DNA of 64,000 bases. Origin: Cytophagales bacterium (lineage in GTDB: Bacteria > Bacteroidota > Bacteroidia > Cytophagales > Thermoflexibacteraceae). The stretch lies in contig REAZ01000017.1 in assembly GCA_004294445.1 (NCBI GenBank), positions 124,001-188,000 of the forward strand, written 5' to 3'. Shown piece by piece: positions 63,640-64,000 of the stretch. The notes under the pieces were generated by a model. It ran no database searches. It saw nothing but the letters and a program-made list of their open reading frames with translations, and was not told the DNA's origin. Positions within the stretch are counted from its first letter, which is position 1. The number at the start of each line of letters is the position of its first letter. A program made the position numbers and the translations under genes.

Positions 63640-64000
63640 ATGGCAAAAGGAGTTATTTCGCAATTTATAGAAAAGAACTATCTACACTTTAACGCTGCTG
63701 CTTTGGTAGATGCCGCAAAGGGTTATGAGGCTCATTTAGCAAAAGGTGGCAAAATGTTTATGACTTTGGCTGGGGCAATGAGTACCGCCGAGCTGGGCAT
63801 CTCTTTGGCAGAACTTATCCGCCAAGACAAAGTTCACGCTATTTGCTGCACAGGGGCAAACTTAGAAGAAGACGTTTTTAATTTGGTAGCCCATGATTTC
63901 TACAAACGTATTCCGCGCTACAGAGATTTGACTCCCGATGATGAGTGGGATTTGTTGGAAAATGGATTTAATAGGGTTACAGATACCTGTATCCCCGAAG
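63640..64000 (+). CDS. Deoxyhypusine synthase family protein, 5' part
   Basis: 120 codons to the window edge. KMFMTLAGAMSTAELG and HAICCTGANLEEDVFNLVAH are the NAD-binding segments of the deoxyhypusine synthase fold. Bacteria lack hypusine, and bacterial members are usually homospermidine-synthase-like or unknown. It diverges from the membrane-anchored protein with 133 bases between starts. Confidence 0.88.
   Translation, partial: MAKGVISQFIEKNYLHFNAAALVDAAKGYEAHLAKGGKMFMTLAGAMSTAELGISLAELIRQDKVHAICCTGANLEEDVFNLVAHDFYKRIPRYRDLTPDDEWDLLENGFNRVTDTCIPE

Overview
The window is about 37% GC and looks like chromosome from a Bacteroidota bacterium, most likely of the Cytophagales (Bernardetia/Hugenholtzia-like). 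Evidence: promoters of the Bacteroidota form (TTG or TTTG, about 19 bases, then TAnnTTTG), no Shine-Dalgarno sequences, Bacteroidota-type families (DUF4783-like protein, MORN_2 repeat proteins, giant alpha-2-macroglobulin, Bacteroidota homogentisate dioxygenase), and 7TMR-DISM/SpoIIE and GAF/coiled-coil sensors. The species assignment is inference. Most of the window is ordinary core or near-core genome.

Layout. 1-2208: type IIG restriction-methylase, cut by the window edge. 2607-7586: MORN-repeat protein, two hydroxyproline-catabolism genes (aldehyde dehydrogenase, proline-racemase-family epimerase) and a nucleotide-sugar epimerase. 7589-9652: clpX and clpP. 9962-15434: corA, a FAN1-type VRR-NUC nuclease, a small membrane protein and an ABC exporter-like protein with every ATPase motif decayed. 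15444-18219: DUF4783-like protein, purN, polX-like. 18353-24388: 7TMR-DISM PP2C phosphatase, then nucleotide-sugar dehydrogenase, rfbB and a GH3 enzyme. 24608-28503: metallo-beta-lactamase protein, a His-rich unknown, and hmgA-fahA (tyrosine degradation) behind a promoter carrying a 16-bp palindrome. 28659-38481: Cache/HAMP/GAF sensor, a 47-residue membrane peptide with a sodium/solute symporter, a 1271-residue LysM protein with a dead transglycosylase domain, and a second GAF/coil protein. 38696-49305: lpxK, atpG, an orphan RND adaptor, tRNA-Asn, a lytic transglycosylase, succinate-semialdehyde dehydrogenase, a second MORN protein, dapD, a GH24 lysozyme, a GNAT and a thioredoxin/TPR protein. 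49626-56189: a 2187-residue alpha-2-macroglobulin.

The accessory part is 56128-60822. A two-gene cassette (ABC-type ATPase rloA, and a TOPRIM-like RloB with a long C-terminal extension) sits between two 115-bp direct repeats. Each repeat holds the last codons of the alpha-2-macroglobulin gene plus its downstream hairpin. The copies differ at four positions; the three in coding sequence are all synonymous third-position changes. This looks like a defence cassette that entered at the 3' end of the macroglobulin gene and left or brought a second gene tail. A propeller-like secreted protein and decayed IS3-type transposase pieces follow. Together with the type IIG enzyme at the left edge, this makes two candidate anti-phage loci.

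The macroglobulin gene also carries three GC-rich palindromic repeats that are read through in frame, one of them related to an intergenic palindrome at 13124-13173. After the accessory region the window ends with a secreted unknown, a Tat-exported class V aminotransferase, a membrane-anchored tandem winged-helix-like protein and the start of a deoxyhypusine-synthase-family gene.
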